Origin: DASWVC01 sp036401335
GTDB lineage: Bacteria; Verrucomicrobiota; Verrucomicrobiia; Chthoniobacterales; JAFAMB01
Length of the DNA: 7,456 nt
Reading direction: 5' to 3'
Assembly (NCBI GenBank): GCA_036401335.1
Contig: DASWVC010000161.1
Coordinates: 1-7,456, forward strand
Shown here: one piece after another, positions 5,894-7,456 of the stretch
Numbering within the stretch: position 1 is the first letter of the stretch
Layout: every line of letters begins with the position of its first letter
Program-made: the position numbers and the translations under genes
The notes under the pieces: generated by a model
Seen by the model: only the letters and a program-made list of their open reading frames with translations
Database searches by the model: none
Told to the model about the DNA's origin: nothing

Positions 5894-6853
5894 ATGAGCA
5901 AAGTCATCATTACCGACCCGTTGCAGCCGGCCGGGCTTGACCGGTTGGCGCAACGCCCGGACGTCCAGGTGTCTCTTGCCATGGACGCCAGCGGGGAAGA
6001 CGAGCTGGCCGAGCGCGTAACCGACGCGGACGCGATCCTGGTCGGCCTGACCCGAATCACTCCGAAAATCATTGAGTCGGCACGCCGCCTGAAGGTGGTT
6101 TCCCGCCGCGGGGTCGGTTATGACAACGTGGACCTTGAAGCCCTGCGGCGACGGCAGATTCCGCTCGCGGTGGTGGGCACTGCAAATGCCGCCAGCGTGG
6201 CGGAGCACACGTTGTTCTTCATCTTGGCCCTGGCCAAACAAGTGATCGCCTACGATCACGCCGTGCGCGCCGGTAACTGGCAGTTTCGGGACAGCATGGC
6301 CGCCGTCGACGTCCTCGACAAAACGCTTTTCCTGGTCGGCTTCGGTCGGGTTGGACGAGCGGTCGCCGAACGTGCCGTGGCGTTCGGGATGAAAGTCCTG
6401 GTCTATGATCCGCTGGTTAAACCCGCGGCGGGCGCACGCGCTCCCGTCGATTTTGTTTCCACGTTGCACGCTGGACTTACCGCCTGCGATTTCCTCAGCG
6501 TGCACGCACCGCTGACGCCGGAGACGCGCGATCTGGTCGGATCGGAAGAGCTGGCCATCATGAAGCCGACCGCGTTCGTCGTGTCCACCGCTCGTGGAGG
6601 CGTGGTGAACGAAAGCGCGCTTGCGGACGCCCTGGCCAACGGACGGATTCGTGGCGCCGGCTTGGACGTGTTTACCCAGGAGCCGCTTCCGGCCGGGCAT
6701 CCCTTCACCAAGCTTGACAACGTGCTCCTCTCGCCACACACGGCGGCCCTCACGCGGGAGTGTGCCGACCGGATGGACGTGGTGGCGGCCCAGAATTGCC
6801 TTGATGCCATCGACGGCAAATTGGATCCGGCGCTTCTGGTGCCGAACGGGTAG
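5894..6853 (+). CDS. D-isomer-specific 2-hydroxyacid dehydrogenase, SerA-like (catalytic and NAD domains only)
   Basis: A 319-residue NAD-dependent D-2-hydroxyacid dehydrogenase. The Rossmann motif is G149-x-G151-x-x-G154, followed by Asp172 at the end of the second strand, favouring NAD over NADP. The catalytic triad is intact: Arg234 (TARGG), Glu263 (QEPL) and His282 (SPHT). The substrate-loop RRGVGYDNVD is at 71-80. It lacks the C-terminal ACT/regulatory domain of long SerA enzymes, so a catabolic hydroxyacid dehydrogenase or oxoacid/hydroxypyruvate reductase is as likely as serine biosynthesis. The ATG at 5894 gives the family-typical MSKVIITDPL start; an upstream in-frame extension to 5804 overlaps the aldolase and is not conserved-looking. 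No clear Shine-Dalgarno precedes it. It probably oxidises or reduces a product of the aldolase step (inference from position). Confidence 0.94.
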   Translation: MSKVIITDPLQPAGLDRLAQRPDVQVSLAMDASGEDELAERVTDADAILVGLTRITPKIIESARRLKVVSRRGVGYDNVDLEALRRRQIPLAVVGTANAASVAEHTLFFILALAKQVIAYDHAVRAGNWQFRDSMAAVDVLDKTLFLVGFGRVGRAVAERAVAFGMKVLVYDPLVKPAAGARAPVDFVSTLHAGLTACDFLSVHAPLTPETRDLVGSEELAIMKPTAFVVSTARGGVVNESALADALANGRIRGAGLDVFTQEPLPAGHPFTKLDNVLLSPHTAALTRECADRMDVVAAQNCLDAIDGKLDPALLVPNG

Positions 6854-6879
6854 GCCTGGACGAACCACGGCGAGGGCTG

Positions 6880-6902
6880 GTGCTTTCGGTGAACGAAAGC
6901 AC
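6880..6902. terminator. Perfect 9-bp stem-loop between dehydrogenase and denD-like gene
   Basis: Arms GTGCTTTCG (6880-6888) and CGAAAGCAC (6894-6902) pair without mismatch around the loop GTGAA. It sits 27 bases after the dehydrogenase stop and 44 bases before the next start. No T-tract follows, so it may be a weak or Rho-assisted terminator, an mRNA-processing site or a stability element that tunes expression of the downstream gene. Confidence 0.5.
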
Positions 6903-6946
6903 GATGGAGCAGTCAGCATTACCTTAGAAATGAAAACACCAAGGTC

Positions 6947-7456
6947 ATGAGAGTGCTTGTTACGGGCGCGGCTGGAATGCTTGGCCGAAAGTTTTGTGGA
7001 AAACTGGCTGGCACCGGTTCCCTTGCAGGTAAAAGGGTGACTCACCTCACCATGAGCGACGTGGTTGAACCACCTCCGCTTGACTCGCCCCCGTTTCCCG
7101 TTCAGGCCGTGGTTTGCGACCTGTCGGTTCCGTCAGCGGCTGACGGTCTGGTGGAGAGCCGGCCCGATTGCATCCTGCATCTTGCCGCGATTGTTTCCGG
7201 TGAGGCCGAAGCCGATTTCGACAAAGGCTACCGCATCAATCTCAATGGAACGCATTCCCTTTTTGAGGCCGTGCGCCATCGGGGCTACGCGCCCCGGCTG
7301 ATCTTTGCGAGTTCAATCGCCGTTTTCGGGGCCCCTTTCCCGGACGTGATCGGTGAGGAATTCTTTTTGACGCCACTGACGTCCTACGGGACACAGAAAG
7401 CAATTTGCGAACTGCTCCTGGCCGACTACACGCGGCGGGGCTTTTTCGACGGCCTC
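6947..7456 (+). CDS. denD: DenD-type D-erythronate 2-dehydrogenase, NAD-dependent SDR/epimerase family (3' part beyond window)
   Basis: The first 170 residues of an extended short-chain dehydrogenase; the frame runs open off the right edge and about half of a typical DenD is missing. Seen: the NAD-binding motif G7-x-x-G10-x-x-G13, Asp38 at the end of the second strand (NAD preference), HLAA at 78-81, Ser122/Ser123, and the catalytic Tyr147-x-x-x-Lys151 in SYGTQKAICE. The ending ADYTRRGFFDG is characteristic of the DenD group, in which D-erythronate is oxidised to its 2-keto acid in acid-sugar breakdown. The ATG at 6947 has AAGG only 2 bases upstream; no better start is in frame. Downstream partners of that pathway (isomerase, DUF1537-type kinase, decarboxylase) are not in the window. 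A nucleotide-sugar epimerase is the main alternative, less likely given the FFDG and SYGTQK wording. Confidence 0.85.
   Translation, partial: MRVLVTGAAGMLGRKFCGKLAGTGSLAGKRVTHLTMSDVVEPPPLDSPPFPVQAVVCDLSVPSAADGLVESRPDCILHLAAIVSGEAEADFDKGYRINLNGTHSLFEAVRHRGYAPRLIFASSIAVFGAPFPDVIGEEFFLTPLTSYGTQKAICELLLADYTRRGFFDGL

Noticed and set aside
5116..6072. 318-codon minus-strand open frame opposite the aldolase gene
   Set aside because: Antisense shadow of the aldolase, whose catalytic residues are all intact on the plus strand.
6930..6950. Tiny upstream frame ATG AAA ACA CCA AGG TCA TGA overlapping the DenD-like start
   Set aside because: Only six codons; the overlap could allow coupling, but nothing shows that it is translated.
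5771..7045. Long minus-strand open frame opposite the SerA-like and DenD-like genes (424 codons)
   Set aside because: It is the antisense shadow of strongly supported genes, common in GC-rich DNA; its His/Arg/Gly-rich translation has no domain.
1..7456. CRISPR arrays, tRNA/rRNA genes, insertion sequences or phage genes
   Set aside because: I saw no regularly spaced repeats, RNA gene landmarks, transposase or integrase motifs, or target duplications.

Overview
The window is GC-rich, densely coded bacterial DNA. It holds a divergently arranged sugar or sugar-acid uptake and catabolism locus. The transporter has a periplasmic-type binding protein with a Sec signal peptide and no lipobox, and the cupin has a Tat-like leader; both point to a Gram-negative (diderm) host. 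Several starts have weak or absent Shine-Dalgarno sequences and a REP-like palindrome lies between genes. This is compatible with a soil bacterium such as a Verrucomicrobiota member or a proteobacterium, but the phylum cannot be fixed from this sequence alone.

Left half, minus strand, in order of transcription: a Tat-leader YjlB-like cupin (4225-4836); a 346-base non-coding stretch with hairpins and a good sigma70-type promoter; a family-1 extracellular sugar-binding protein (2568-3878); a 101-base gap with REP-like hairpins; a MalF-type permease (1582-2466); a MalG-type permease with an enlarged periplasmic loop (619-1578); a 72-residue two-helix membrane protein (388-606); and the first 131 residues of the ABC ATPase (1-395, cut by the window edge). 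From the MalF-type gene to the ATPase, genes are separated by 3 to 12 bases or overlap, so they form one operon.

Right half, plus strand: an HpcH/HpaI-type class II aldolase (5056-5868); a SerA-like D-2-hydroxyacid dehydrogenase (5894-6853); a 93-base gap with a perfect 9-bp stem-loop; and the first 170 residues of a DenD-type D-erythronate dehydrogenase (6947-7456, cut by the window edge). The 219-base divergent intergenic region (4837-5055) carries an imperfect 19-base direct repeat with TGCG/CGCA arms that could bind a regulator.

Working model (inference): the ABC system imports a sugar, polyol or sugar acid. The DenD-like and SerA-like dehydrogenases and the aldolase interconvert hydroxy acids and split a 2-keto acid into pyruvate (or a related oxoacid) plus an aldehyde. 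The exported cupin is an accessory of unknown function, its family often sitting near sugar-acid genes. The substrate is not determined. The least described parts are the small membrane protein inside the ABC operon, the exported cupin and the combination of enzymes.
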